This document shows positions 1-8,970 of a DNA stretch of 64,000 nucleotides, piece by piece (position 1 is the first letter of the stretch; each line of letters starts with the position of its first letter). Source of the stretch: Hungatella sp. UBA3048 (GTDB lineage Bacteria; Bacillota; Clostridia; Lachnospirales; Lachnospiraceae); the NCBI GenBank assembly GCA_002367105.1, contig DFCS01000047.1, positions 6,749-70,748 of the forward strand. The letters run 5' to 3'. The notes beneath the pieces are model-generated. The model did no database searches. It saw only the letters and a list, made by a program, of their open reading frames with translations, and was not told where the DNA came from. Made by a program: the position numbers and the translations under genes.

Positions 1-379
1 TGGAATCGGGAAGATGATTGAGGGAAGGCTCACCATTTTTCCGCCTTGTCCGGACAGGGAAAATCAGGAGCTGTTAGGTTTCATTCGTGCGTTCTTAAAG
101 GAAGAACCGGATCTGATCTCTCATGTGCAGTGCTGCGGGCTTGGAGGCTGCGCCGGGAGCAAAGAAAAGGATCTGGCAAAACAGATGGTCAGCAGCATCG
201 GTCAGGAGAATGAGAAAACCATTTATACTTACTGCGCTTCCTGTTCGGGGAATTTTGTAAGAAAGGGATACAGGGATACAAAGCATATTCTTATAGAAAT
301 ATTAGAGAGAAACGAGGGGCCGGACACAGGCAGGTCTGTGGTAAACCGAATTATGACGAAGTACCGGAGAGAAAAATAA
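1..379 (+). CDS. CCG-domain (Fe-S)-binding protein, C-terminal part
   Basis: The reading frame is open to the left window edge, so the ATG at 14 is probably internal and only the C-terminal part of the gene is present. Counted from that Met, the cysteines are C12, the pair C40-C41 in CCGLGG, C46, and C74/C77 in CASC. This is the spacing of the cysteine-rich CCG domain of heterodisulfide-reductase-type and glycolate-oxidase-type iron-sulfur proteins, which binds a cluster or zinc and takes part in thiol or electron transfer. Its stop codon overlaps the start of the TVP38-family gene (TAATG), so the two are translationally coupled. The substrate is unknown. The domain call is strong; the role in this cluster (thiol, selenium or arsenic chemistry) is inference. 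Confidence 0.75.
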   Translation, partial: GIGKMIEGRLTIFPPCPDRENQELLGFIRAFLKEEPDLISHVQCCGLGGCAGSKEKDLAKQMVSSIGQENEKTIYTYCASCSGNFVRKGYRDTKHILIEILERNEGPDTGRSVVNRIMTKYRREK

Positions 380-1083
380 TGAATAAAAAAAGTAAGTGGA
401 TAAAGAAATTCGTGTTGATATTAGCAATTGGGGCTGGGATAGCAAGTTATTATGGAATACCATCAGTAAAAGAGACCATAAATCAGGTATTTAAAATGTT
501 TGCCAGCGGCGATTTTGGGGTGATGAAAGCTTTTATAGAGTCCTGGGGGGCGTATGCGGCCGTAATATCCTTTGGGCTTATGATATTTCAGTCTATAGCG
601 GCTCCTCTGCCAGCCTTTCTCATTACCTTTGCAAATGCTAATTTATTCGGTTGGTGGCAGGGAGCCATCCTCTCATGGACAAGTGCCATGGCGGGAGCTG
701 CGCTGTGCTTTTATATTGCAAGAGTTCTGGGAAGGGATGCGGCAGAAAAGTTTGCAAGCAAAGCCGGATTAAAGCAGGTGGATGCGTTCTTTGAAAAGTA
801 TGGAAAAAGTACGGTTTTGGTCTGCCGTCTTTTGCCGTTTGTATCCTTTGATCTTGTAAGCTATGGGGCAGGACTTACTTCCATGCCCTTTGGCTCCTTC
901 TTTCTTGCAACCGGAATCGGTCAGCTTCCGGCGACCATTGTGTATTCCTATGTTGGAGGAATGCTGACAGGTGGCGCAAAATTATTTGTAACAGGGCTTA
1001 TGATCTTGTTTGCATTGTCGGCGTTCATTGTAATGGCAAGAAGAATATACGTGGAAAAACAAAAGCAAAAAGGAGAGAAGTAA
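379..1083 (+). CDS. TVP38/TMEM64-family (YdjX/YdjZ-like) membrane protein
   Basis: A 234-residue integral membrane protein. It has an N-terminal TM segment at about 10-28, a hydrophobic pair around 58-90, and a conserved central stretch beginning FGWWQGAILSWTSAM (about 90-105) and running through ARVLGRDAA and a later RLLPFVSFDLVSYGAG segment, followed by two C-terminal helices and a basic tail. These are hallmarks of the SNARE-associated/DedA-related TVP38 (TMEM64) family, proposed lipid scramblases or transporters of undefined substrate. It starts on the overlapping TAATG of the preceding Fe-S gene and is followed after 2 bases by the C_GCAxxG_C_C gene. E. coli has two paralogues, YdjX and YdjZ, beside ynjABCDE, which parallels the YnjBCD-like genes downstream here. 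Confidence 0.85.
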   Translation: MNKKSKWIKKFVLILAIGAGIASYYGIPSVKETINQVFKMFASGDFGVMKAFIESWGAYAAVISFGLMIFQSIAAPLPAFLITFANANLFGWWQGAILSWTSAMAGAALCFYIARVLGRDAAEKFASKAGLKQVDAFFEKYGKSTVLVCRLLPFVSFDLVSYGAGLTSMPFGSFFLATGIGQLPATIVYSYVGGMLTGGAKLFVTGLMILFALSAFIVMARRIYVEKQKQKGEK

Positions 1084-1085
1084 GA

Positions 1086-1538
1086 ATGGGGATTCATGAA
1101 AGGCAGCATATCACCTCTGAAGAAATCCAGGAACTGTTCCTCCAGGGAATAGACTGTTCTCAGGTAGTTGCAGGGGCTTTTGCGGAAGAATTAGAAACAG
1201 ATAAGAATCTGCTCAGGAAGGTTTCTGCCTGCTTTGGGGGCGGTATGCAGTGCGGGGAAACATGCGGTGCAGTTACGGGTGCTTTGATGGTGCTTGGAAT
1301 AAAGTACGGACACAGTGAAGAGGGAGATACCGGGCAGAAGCAGGTGATGATGCAGAAAACCAGGGAATTTAAGAGGTTGTTTGGGGAGAGATATCCTTCC
1401 TGTATCTGCAGTGATTTACTGGGACATGATATTTCCAGGAAGGAAGAACTGGCAAAGGTGATGGAGAAGGGGCTGCTTCTTCAGTTCTGCCCCAAGGTAG
1501 TGGAAGATACAATCGAAATTTTAGGAAAGATATTATAA
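1086..1538 (+). CDS. C_GCAxxG_C_C family redox protein
   Basis: 150 residues with the family signature: C24, then C49-FGGGMQ-C56-GETC60-GAVTGAL, GHSEE near 76-79, C106-x-C108-SDLLG, and C135 in FCPKVVED. The C_GCAxxG_C_C (TIGR01909-type) proteins are small and cytoplasmic, with conserved cysteines thought to be redox-active or cofactor-binding; no reaction is established. They are usually encoded near electron-transfer or transport genes. Here it lies 2 bases after the TVP38 gene and 0 bases before the glycosyltransferase fusion, clearly in one transcript. Assignment to the family is firm; its biochemical role is not known. Confidence 0.85.
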   Translation: MGIHERQHITSEEIQELFLQGIDCSQVVAGAFAEELETDKNLLRKVSACFGGGMQCGETCGAVTGALMVLGIKYGHSEEGDTGQKQVMMQKTREFKRLFGERYPSCICSDLLGHDISRKEELAKVMEKGLLLQFCPKVVEDTIEILGKIL

Positions 1539-2876
1539 ATGAGACGGGCAATTATCATATTTACAAGAGCACCAATACCGGGAAGGACGAAGACCAGGAT
1601 GATGCCTCAGCTTAGTCCGCTGCAATGTGCAAAGCTTCATATCTGTTTTTTGAAAGACATTAAAAAGGAATGTGAAAAGTGCCGGGTAAATATTTTTGTT
1701 TGCTATACCCCGGATGAAGGTAAACAGAAAAGGTATCTAAAGGAAGTTATGGGAAGGCAGAAAGGGTACATTCTGCAGCGGGGAGAACATCTGGGGGAAC
1801 GAATGTACCTGGCTTTCGAAGAAGTATTTGCTATGGGGTATGAGGAATGCATTCTGATCGGAACCGATGTACCAGAACTGCGGTCCGGTGATCTAATGCG
1901 GGCGTTTGAAGTGCTTAAAGCCCAGGATGTGGTGTTCGGGAAAACCTATGATGGAGGATATTATCTCGTAGGTATGAAGAAAGCACGGCGGGAAGCCTTT
2001 GGTCTTGACCAGTATGGACATGGAGCGGTATTAGAGGAAACCATAAGGGCTCTTTCTCAGGCCGGAATTACGGTGGGTTATACGAAGAAGCTCTGGGATT
2101 TGGACACTCCATCGGATTTAAAAGAGTATCGGAAACGGATACGCGTAAGGAAAGAACTGAAGCAGACGGAAACTGGGCGGTATGCGGCTGGAATTACTCC
2201 GGTCTCTATTATTATCCCTATATATAATGAGGAAAATAGAATTGTAATGTTTCAGGAGCAGTTAAAGGAACTGCAGGGAAAATGTGAAATATTGTTCGTG
2301 GATGGGGGAAGCACAGACCGTACACTGGAATTAATAGATCCTGGATATACCGTGCTGCACAGTGCAAAAGGCAGGGGAAGGCAGATGAACGCAGGAGCAA
2401 AAGCAAGCTGCGGAGACATTCTGTTTTTCCTCCATTGTGACAGTGAGCTTCCGCCAAAGCCACTGGCGGAAATCAGGCGGGTGATGAGGGATCATCAGGC
2501 CGGCTGCTTTGGGATAGCATTTCACTCCCATAACTTTTTCATGTTTACATGCAGGGTGATCTCCAACCACAGAATTAAGGACCGGAAGGTCATGTTTGGA
2601 GATCAGGGGATTTTTGTGGACCGGGAGTTATTTTTTGAAGTTGGAATGTTTCCCGGGATTCCGATCATGGAAGACTACCAGTTCTCACTGACATTAAAGG
2701 AAAAAAAAGTGAGGCTTGGAATGGCAGGGAGAAGAATTTATACATCGGACAGGCGTTTTCCAAAAGGGACCGTACCAAAGCTGAAGCTCATGTGGAACAT
2801 GAACCGGCTCCGAAAAATGTACCGGGACGGAGTTTCCATAGAACAAATCTCGGATATGTACCGGGATATCAGATAG
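1539..2876 (+). CDS. Fused DUF2064/TIGR04282 + GT2/TIGR04283 glycosyltransferase
   Basis: A 445-residue two-domain fusion. Residues 1 to about 205 form a nucleotidyltransferase-like GT-A fold (DUF2064/TIGR04282): N-terminal IFTRAPIPGRTKTRM, the LIGTDVPEL metal-site region at 106-114, KTYDGGYYLVG, and LWDLDTPSDL at 185-194. Residues 221-445 are a family-2 glycosyltransferase of the TIGR04283 type: SIIIPIYNEE, VDGGSTDRT near 254-262, HCDSE near 299-303, GDQGIFV near 354, and MEDYQFS near 377. TIGR04282 and TIGR04283 proteins often occur as separate neighbours and are named for arsenosugar biosynthesis in some genomes, but no ArsS-type radical SAM gene is visible here. The fusion suggests sequential activation and transfer of a sugar on one chain. 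The acceptor is unknown. Confidence 0.88.
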   Translation: MRRAIIIFTRAPIPGRTKTRMMPQLSPLQCAKLHICFLKDIKKECEKCRVNIFVCYTPDEGKQKRYLKEVMGRQKGYILQRGEHLGERMYLAFEEVFAMGYEECILIGTDVPELRSGDLMRAFEVLKAQDVVFGKTYDGGYYLVGMKKARREAFGLDQYGHGAVLEETIRALSQAGITVGYTKKLWDLDTPSDLKEYRKRIRVRKELKQTETGRYAAGITPVSIIIPIYNEENRIVMFQEQLKELQGKCEILFVDGGSTDRTLELIDPGYTVLHSAKGRGRQMNAGAKASCGDILFFLHCDSELPPKPLAEIRRVMRDHQAGCFGIAFHSHNFFMFTCRVISNHRIKDRKVMFGDQGIFVDRELFFEVGMFPGIPIMEDYQFSLTLKEKKVRLGMAGRRIYTSDRRFPKGTVPKLKLMWNMNRLRKMYRDGVSIEQISDMYRDIR

Positions 2877-2887
2877 GGGGTGGAGAT

Positions 2888-3892
2888 ATGGATCAGGTAA
2901 AGGGATTAGGAGAATACATCAGATGGAAGGGATACCGGGAAAGGCTGGGGCTTCCCAAGGAGGTTACAGAAGAATACCGGATGCTGGCTCAGGGTGAGTA
3001 TAACAGAAACTACCTGTTTCTTCACCCGGTGACAGAAAAGAAGCTTATTCTGAGGGTGAATTTTGGAAGCCAGATGCATCTTGAAGATCAGATTGAGTAT
3101 GAATTCCGTGCATTGGAGCTGTTAAAGGATTCGGGGCGCACGCCAAGACCCTTATATGTGGATGGATCTAAGGAGAAGCTTCCCTTTGGAGTAATGGTAA
3201 TGGAGTATCTTCCCGGACATGCATTGGATTATGAAAAGGAACTGCTATATGCAGCTGACTGTCTGGCGGATATACACAGTATTGACCTTGGGAGGAAGAC
3301 GCCGCTGGTGGCGCCGGACAATCCCTTAAAAGCAATTTTGGAAGAATGCGAGGAAATGTTCCGGACGTATGAAGAGTCTGCTCTTGGAGACGAAGGAAAG
3401 AAAAGAAAAATACGAAGGATGCTGGACAGAGGCTGGGGAAGGGCAGACAGCCTGCCAAAGCCATCCTACCGGTGCTGCATTAATACGGAGTTGAATTCTA
3501 CGAATTTTCTTATTAATGGTGAAGGAAAAGGTAATTACTTAATTGACTGGGAAAAGCCGATTTACGGTGATCCGGCTCAGGACCTGGGGCACTTTCTTGC
3601 GCCCACCACAACCTTCTGGAAGACAGATGTGATTCTGGAAAGTGAACAGATGGAGAAGTTTACGGATGCGTATATCAAGAAGGCAGCAGGGAGATTTAAT
3701 ATTGACGGCCTGAAGGAACGGACCTGGGCGTATATTCCCATTACGTGCCTGCGGGGAATTACCTGGTGTGCAATGGCCTGGGTGGAATATAAGCAGCCGG
3801 GCAAAGAAATAATCAATGAGTCAACAGCCCGTAAACTGGAGGCGTATTTAAGCCATGGATTCCTGGATAAAATAGCAGGATTTGTTGGCTGA
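2888..3892 (+). CDS. Phosphotransferase-fold protein (APH/choline-kinase-like) with altered catalytic loop
   Basis: 334 residues from the ATG at 2888, preceded by GGGGGTGGAG at 2876-2885. An in-frame start at 2792 would overlap the glycosyltransferase and has no ribosome site. The fold is recognisable from LILRVNF (ATP Lys region), VMVMEYLPGHAL (hinge), and the C-terminal YLIDWEKPIYGDPAQDLGHFL Mg-binding segment. The usual Brenner motif HxDxxxxN appears as NTELNSTN, so both the His and the catalytic Asp are replaced (Asn, Glu). It may be a kinase with altered chemistry or a binding protein. Its place directly after the glycosyltransferase fusion suggests action on the same sugar or nucleotide intermediate. 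Confidence 0.7.
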   Translation: MDQVKGLGEYIRWKGYRERLGLPKEVTEEYRMLAQGEYNRNYLFLHPVTEKKLILRVNFGSQMHLEDQIEYEFRALELLKDSGRTPRPLYVDGSKEKLPFGVMVMEYLPGHALDYEKELLYAADCLADIHSIDLGRKTPLVAPDNPLKAILEECEEMFRTYEESALGDEGKKRKIRRMLDRGWGRADSLPKPSYRCCINTELNSTNFLINGEGKGNYLIDWEKPIYGDPAQDLGHFLAPTTTFWKTDVILESEQMEKFTDAYIKKAAGRFNIDGLKERTWAYIPITCLRGITWCAMAWVEYKQPGKEIINESTARKLEAYLSHGFLDKIAGFVG

Positions 3893-4033
3893 TACCAGAT
3901 ATATAACTATATGGAATCAATGAATCGGTAACTATGGAGGTTCCGCTTAAAAGAAGTGGAATTGCCTTTATAATCACCATAATACGGTGCAGAAAAAATA
4001 TACACGCACCGGTAAACCAAGGAGGAAATATTT

Positions 4034-4936
4034 ATGAAAAAGAAGTTTTTATCAGCTGTTTTAGTGTCAGCAATGACCGTATCCATGATTGCAGGATGCA
4101 GTTCCGGAAATACGGGAGAGAAGAAAGAATCTGCGGCTGTGGAAAGCACAGTAGCAGAAAGCACAGTGGCAGCAGAAGGCACAACGGCAGCGGAACTTAC
4201 ATCGGCAGCAGAAAACACAGGGAAAGAAGATTACCAGTTTGTATCTGCCGGGGATGCAGTAAAAGCGGCGGCTGACGGAAAAACACATGTCCTTGATGTA
4301 AGGGAGTGGTCAAATTACGGTTCAGGGAGAGTTGCCAATTCGGAATGGTGTCCCATCTTCCCGCTGGAAGACGAATCCCTGGCAGATCAGATGAAAGCAT
4401 ATGCGGAAGAAAATTTAAAGGACGGAGAGAAAATCTATATTATCTGCAACAGCGGGCAAAGAGGAGCCCAGAAGTCAACAGAGGTGTTGGAAAAAGCCGG
4501 AATCGATGCAGCCCTTATCTATACAGTTGAAGGGGGAGCAAAAGCTCTGGCAAAAGAAAAAGGTGCGCTGACAACAAACCGAGCGGAAGAAGGCATAGAC
4601 TGGCAGTATGCAAAAGCAGCAGATGTGATTGCAAAGAAAGATGCTCAGATCGTGGATGTACGTGATGATGATACATATGCAGGTGGCCATTTGGAAAATT
4701 CTCTTCAGGTTAATTTAAAAGATTTTGAAAGTGCCGATGCACAGACTGCAATGTATGAACTGGCAGCAGAGAAGCTTAATAAAGATGAGCCGGTATATTT
4801 CTTATGCTACAGCGGAAATAAATGCGCAAAGACAGCGATTTCCGTGTTAAAGGATGCTGGCTTTGATGAAAAGAATCTGTTTATCATTGAAAACGGGGCA
4901 AAAGACGGTGACGTTCAGGCAGCATTTGTAAAATAA
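4034..4936 (+). CDS. Double-rhodanese lipoprotein (YnjE-like sulfurtransferase)
   Basis: 300 residues with an AAGGAGG site at 4019-4025. A lipoprotein signal ends in MIAGC (Cys22), followed by an Ala/Glu/Ser/Thr-rich linker (about 30-65) with imperfect repeats of AESTVAAEGT. Two rhodanese modules follow: about 68-180 with active-site loop C137-NSGQR, and about 188-300 with C257-YSGNK. Both keep the cysteine, so both may carry persulfide, unlike many tandem rhodaneses in which one module is dead. It would be anchored outside the cell membrane. A rhodanese (YnjE) also accompanies ynjBCD in E. coli, and the same pairing here argues that the sulfurtransferase and the transporter work on one substrate. 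Confidence 0.85.
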   Translation: MKKKFLSAVLVSAMTVSMIAGCSSGNTGEKKESAAVESTVAESTVAAEGTTAAELTSAAENTGKEDYQFVSAGDAVKAAADGKTHVLDVREWSNYGSGRVANSEWCPIFPLEDESLADQMKAYAEENLKDGEKIYIICNSGQRGAQKSTEVLEKAGIDAALIYTVEGGAKALAKEKGALTTNRAEEGIDWQYAKAADVIAKKDAQIVDVRDDDTYAGGHLENSLQVNLKDFESADAQTAMYELAAEKLNKDEPVYFLCYSGNKCAKTAISVLKDAGFDEKNLFIIENGAKDGDVQAAFVK

Positions 4937-4974
4937 TAAGCCTGCAGGAAAACAGTGAAAGACGGAGATAAGTG

Positions 4975-6219
4975 ATGAAAAAAAGAATTTCGGCAGCGCT
5001 TCTTGCGGTTATTGCAGCGCTTTCCATGACAGCCTGCGGGAACAATGAAGGACCAAAGGTAGAGAAAAAAACGGCTTTAGAAACAGAAGAGATGTCATTC
5101 GACAGAATGAAGGAGGAAGCAAAGGGTACTACCGTTACATTTTATGGATGGGGCGGGGATGAGAAGCTGAATGAATGGCTTGACAATTCCTTCGCACCGG
5201 TAATGAAGGAAACGTATGATATTACCATGGAACGTGTTCCAATGGAGATTGATCAGATATTAAGCCAGTTGTCAGGAGAAATCCAGGTGGGAGAAAAGGA
5301 CGGAAGCATTGACATGATCTGGATCAATGGAGAAAACTTCCGGTCTGCAAAAGAAAACAATATGCTCTACGGGCCTTTCGCAGATAAACTTCCCAATTTT
5401 CAGAATTATGTAGATGGAAAGTCCGAAGATGTAACGCTCGATTTTGCGTATCCCATTGAAGGATTTGAAGCTCCTTATGGAAAAGCTCAGATCGTTATGA
5501 TTGCAGATACAGCTGTAACTCCGGATATGCCCAAAAGTGCAGAAGACTTTAAGGAGTTTGTCCGGAAGTATCCGGGAAAGGTGACTTATCCGGCGCTTCC
5601 GGATTTTACAGGAAGTGCGTTTGTCAGAAATATGATCTATGAGATCTGCGGATACGAACAGTTTTTGGATATGAAAGGGGATAAGGAAACGGTAAAAGCT
5701 GCTGTGGAACCTGCAATGGCATATTTAAGGGAGCTGAATCCGTACTTATGGAATGAAGGAAAAACCTTCCCTGATTCCTCAACGACTCTGGACAATATGT
5801 TTTCAGACGGGGAGGTTGTGCTGAACATGACCTATGATGCCTACGGAACTGCTGTTAAGATAGCGGACGGGGCATATACACAGACAACACAGTCGTTCCA
5901 GTTTGAGAAAGGGACCATCGGTAATACCAATTTTATGGCCATTGCGGCAAACTCAGGGAATAAGGCAGGAGCAATGGTGGCAATCAATGAAATGCTGTCT
6001 CCGGAAATTCAGGCAGACCGTTATGATACATTGAAGGTCATCCCGGTTCTTGATAATTCAAAGCTTTCAAAGGAACAGAAAGCATCATTTGATGAGGTGG
6101 AGCTTGGAAAAGGAACGATTCCCCAGGATGAGCTGTTATCAAAACGTCTTCCGGAAATGCCGGCTGAGCTTGTTCCCATTATTGAAGAAATATGGACAGA
6201 AGAAGTGGCAGGAAAATAA
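4975..6219 (+). CDS. YnjB-like ABC transporter substrate-binding lipoprotein
   Basis: 414 residues from the ATG at 4975, preceded by GGAG at 4963-4966; a GTG at 4972 is a weaker alternative. The signal peptide ends at MTACGN with lipobox Cys, followed by a charged linker. The mature part begins with VTFYGWGGDEKLNEWLD, typical of cluster-D iron/thiamine/putrescine-type binding proteins and of YnjB, and contains DMIWINGENF and MIADTAV segments. It overlaps the first permease gene by 1 base (TAATG). Ligand unknown. The family resembles thiamine- and ferric-type binders, but the anion- or metal-ligating residues needed to call either are not evident. Confidence 0.8.
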   Translation: MKKRISAALLAVIAALSMTACGNNEGPKVEKKTALETEEMSFDRMKEEAKGTTVTFYGWGGDEKLNEWLDNSFAPVMKETYDITMERVPMEIDQILSQLSGEIQVGEKDGSIDMIWINGENFRSAKENNMLYGPFADKLPNFQNYVDGKSEDVTLDFAYPIEGFEAPYGKAQIVMIADTAVTPDMPKSAEDFKEFVRKYPGKVTYPALPDFTGSAFVRNMIYEICGYEQFLDMKGDKETVKAAVEPAMAYLRELNPYLWNEGKTFPDSSTTLDNMFSDGEVVLNMTYDAYGTAVKIADGAYTQTTQSFQFEKGTIGNTNFMAIAANSGNKAGAMVAINEMLSPEIQADRYDTLKVIPVLDNSKLSKEQKASFDEVELGKGTIPQDELLSKRLPEMPAELVPIIEEIWTEEVAGK

Positions 6220-7088
6220 TGAAAGATAAGCTGATGCCATACTTGCTTTTGGCTCCCCAAATATTGCTTATCATTTTGTTTATAATTGGATTAGTAACTG
6301 GAATTACCCAAAGCTTAGGGGTAATTCCAGCTTTTGGGTTAAAGAAGCCAACGCTTTTGTATTATAAGGAGGTTCTGTCACGGCCGGATATGATGGGATC
6401 GGTACTGTACAGCCTTAGGATTTCGCTGTTTTCATCGGCTCTTGCAACGGCAGGCGGCGTATTTTTTTGCGGCGTATGTGTCATGGGAAAGAAAACTCAG
6501 GGAACAGTTATGCGTATCATCCAGCTTCCAATCATCGTGCCTCATGTGGTTGCGGCGCTTTTTATTATTAATATTTTTTCCAGAAACGGGATTTTGGCCA
6601 GGATTTTCTATGCATTAGGCATGATACAGGAACAGCAGCAGTTTCCGATGCTTATTTATGATCCTCACGGAATCGGAATTATCATGGCATATCTGTGGAA
6701 GGAAATTCCCTTTATAATTTATTTCGTCATCGCACTGATGGCTAATATTAACGGAAGTCTGGGAGAAGCTGCGACAAACCTTGGGGCGAAAACGTGGACG
6801 GTGTTCTGGAGGGTGACGCTGCCCTTGTGCAGAAATACAATTATAAGCGGATTTTTAATTATTTTTGTATTCGCCCTGGGAGCGTATGAGCTTCCTCTTT
6901 TGCTTGGGGCCACGGTTCCAAAGGCATTGCCGGTTCTTGCTTATCAGGAGTACATTCATCCGGATTTAAGAAACCGGCTTTATGCCATGGCTTTAAATGG
7001 AATCATTATCATAATCTCCCTTATCAGTGCGCTGATATATGTTCTGATGATGCGGAAAAATGTGAAATGTTTAACGGAAGAGCAATAG
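6219..7088 (+). CDS. ABC transporter permease, first half of a YnjC-like pair
   Basis: 289 residues, starting at the ATG overlapping the binding-protein stop. It has about six TM segments and an EAA loop reading EAATNLGAKTWTVFWRVTLPL around 200, which docks to the ATPase. Together with the next gene it matches the two halves of the single long E. coli YnjC permease, so here the permease is encoded as two 6-TM subunits. It is part of the operon running from the binding protein to the ATPase; substrate unknown. Confidence 0.85.
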   Translation: MKDKLMPYLLLAPQILLIILFIIGLVTGITQSLGVIPAFGLKKPTLLYYKEVLSRPDMMGSVLYSLRISLFSSALATAGGVFFCGVCVMGKKTQGTVMRIIQLPIIVPHVVAALFIINIFSRNGILARIFYALGMIQEQQQFPMLIYDPHGIGIIMAYLWKEIPFIIYFVIALMANINGSLGEAATNLGAKTWTVFWRVTLPLCRNTIISGFLIIFVFALGAYELPLLLGATVPKALPVLAYQEYIHPDLRNRLYAMALNGIIIIISLISALIYVLMMRKNVKCLTEEQ

Positions 7089-7091
7089 ACC

Positions 7092-7913
7092 ATGATGAAT
7101 AAAAGAAAATCAATATTTATAAGCATGTCACAGTTCCTTTTACTGGCTGCCATTCTGATTCCGGCGGCCACTCTGTTTCTATGGATATTCACAGAAAGGT
7201 GGACATGGCCGGATCTGATGCCTCAGGTGTTTTCAAAGAGAGCTATTTTAGAAATAGCAGGAAGAAAAAAAGAGCTTTTGCAAATCCTTTGGTCAAGCAT
7301 TCTGATTTCCACGGTGGTAGCAGCCTTATCTGCGGTGATCGGTATTATGACGGCGAGAGCCATTCTATTATACCGTTTTCCCGGGAAGCAGCTGGTGTAT
7401 TTTTTCACCATTCTTCCATTTATGGTTCCTGCCACCGTATTTGCAATGGGGATACAGATTACATTTATTAAAATGGGGTTAAACAACAGGATTACAGGGG
7501 TCATCATTGCTCATCTGATCTGTTCACTCCCTTATGCCGTGCGCCTCATCATGGATGGAACGGCGGCTGTTGGAAGCAGGCTGGAAGAGCAGGCAAGAGT
7601 CCTGGGAGCCTCTTCTTTTCAGGCCTTTTTCAAAACGTCTCTGCCAATGTTAATGCCTGTGATTCTTTCGGCGGTGAGCATGTCCTATATCGTTTCCTTC
7701 AGCCAGTATTTTCTCACGCTGATGATCGGTGGGGGAAATGTAAAGACCTTTACGATCCTCATGGTTCCCTATCTGCAAAGCGGAAATAGAAACATTGCCT
7801 GTATTTACAGCACCCTGTTTCTGGGCGTGACACTGCTTGTGTTTGGGGTCTTTGAATGGGCGGCAGGCCGCTTTATGAAACAGGGCGGCGGAGAATTTTA
7901 TACATCGGAATGA
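7092..7913 (+). CDS. ABC transporter permease, second half of a YnjC-like pair
   Basis: 273 residues beginning 3 bases after the previous permease. The six hydrophobic segments include an N-terminal helix with FLLLAAILIPAATLFLWIF. The EAA-type loop reads EQARVLGASSFQAFFKTSLPM near 163-183. It forms a heterodimer with the preceding permease by analogy to ThiP/CysT-CysW-type systems. It is followed after 29 bases by the ATPase gene. No regulatory element is visible between them. Confidence 0.85.
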   Translation: MMNKRKSIFISMSQFLLLAAILIPAATLFLWIFTERWTWPDLMPQVFSKRAILEIAGRKKELLQILWSSILISTVVAALSAVIGIMTARAILLYRFPGKQLVYFFTILPFMVPATVFAMGIQITFIKMGLNNRITGVIIAHLICSLPYAVRLIMDGTAAVGSRLEEQARVLGASSFQAFFKTSLPMLMPVILSAVSMSYIVSFSQYFLTLMIGGGNVKTFTILMVPYLQSGNRNIACIYSTLFLGVTLLVFGVFEWAAGRFMKQGGGEFYTSE

Positions 7914-7942
7914 GATGACAAGAGAAAAGGGTGAGATAAACA

Positions 7943-8965
7943 ATGAGCCTTATGGTTGATAATTTAAAAGTAGTACTGCAGAAAAAAGAGATTCTTCATG
8001 GGATCAGCCTGGATATACAGGAAGGGGAATTCATCTCGCTTCTTGGTGCCTCCGGGTGCGGGAAGACAACGCTTTTGAAAAGCATAGCGGGACTACTGGA
8101 AATCGAACAGGGAGATATCCGGATCCAGGAAGCATCGGTTGCGGGGATTCCGCCGGAGAAAAGAGGGACGGTCATCGTATTCCAGGATTTACGACTGTTT
8201 CCTCACATGACTGTGGAACAAAATATTGCATTTCCCATGGAACTTCAAAAGGTGCCGAAAGATGTTCGGAAGGAAACGGTGAAAAAGCTGCTGGAAGAAG
8301 TACAGCTTATGGGATTTGAGAAACGGAAAATAAAAGAAATATCCGGGGGACAGATGCAGAGAGTTGCGCTGGCAAGAGCCCTTGCTGCAAATCCGAGAGT
8401 GCTGCTTTTGGATGAACCTTTTTCAGGACTGGATGAGTGCCTGAGGTTTGAGATGGGGAATCTTGTGAAGAAGCTTCACCAGGAACGGAAGATTACAACG
8501 ATTCTTGTGACTCATGAGAAAAGAGAAGCAATGCAGATGTCAGACAGGATTGCGCTGATGAGTGAGGGTCAGATTTTACAATTTGATACGCCAAGGAATA
8601 TGTTCCGTCATCCGGTCTCAAGGACGGTGGCGGAATATTTCGGCAGGGTAAACTATGTGAAGGGAAGAATGGAAAACCACAGGTTTAGCAGCAGGCTGTT
8701 TGAGATGAGTGCAGAGCTGGAAGACGGGGATTATGAGGCGATGATTCGGCCATTTTCCGTAAAGCTTGTAAGAGAAGGAGCCTATCCAATTACCGGTATC
8801 TCATTTATGGGTGAGATGGCGGAAGTGAGGATAGAAGTACCGGAAGGTATCATACTGAGTCAGGTCATAAGTCAGGAACTGGAGAAGCTGGGACTGGAAG
8901 AAGGAGACCGGGCCGGTATTTTTATCGAGGAAAACGGAGTGACTTGGTTTCGGAAGGGAGCGTAA
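7943..8965 (+). CDS. ABC transporter ATP-binding protein (YnjD-like, with TOBE-type tail)
   Basis: 340 residues. Walker A GASGCGKTT (about 35-43), Q-loop VFQDLRLF, signature ISGGQMQRVALARA, Walker B VLLLDEPFSGLD and switch His in VTHEKREA are all intact. The C-terminal 100 residues (IRPFSVKL through GVTWFRKGA) look like a TOBE regulatory domain, which E. coli YnjD (about 217 aa) lacks, so this ATPase is closer to the PotA/FbpC architecture. It energises the 6219-7913 permeases. The next gene starts 5 bases after its stop. Confidence 0.88.
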   Translation: MSLMVDNLKVVLQKKEILHGISLDIQEGEFISLLGASGCGKTTLLKSIAGLLEIEQGDIRIQEASVAGIPPEKRGTVIVFQDLRLFPHMTVEQNIAFPMELQKVPKDVRKETVKKLLEEVQLMGFEKRKIKEISGGQMQRVALARALAANPRVLLLDEPFSGLDECLRFEMGNLVKKLHQERKITTILVTHEKREAMQMSDRIALMSEGQILQFDTPRNMFRHPVSRTVAEYFGRVNYVKGRMENHRFSSRLFEMSAELEDGDYEAMIRPFSVKLVREGAYPITGISFMGEMAEVRIEVPEGIILSQVISQELEKLGLEEGDRAGIFIEENGVTWFRKGA

Positions 8966-8970
8966 AATAG

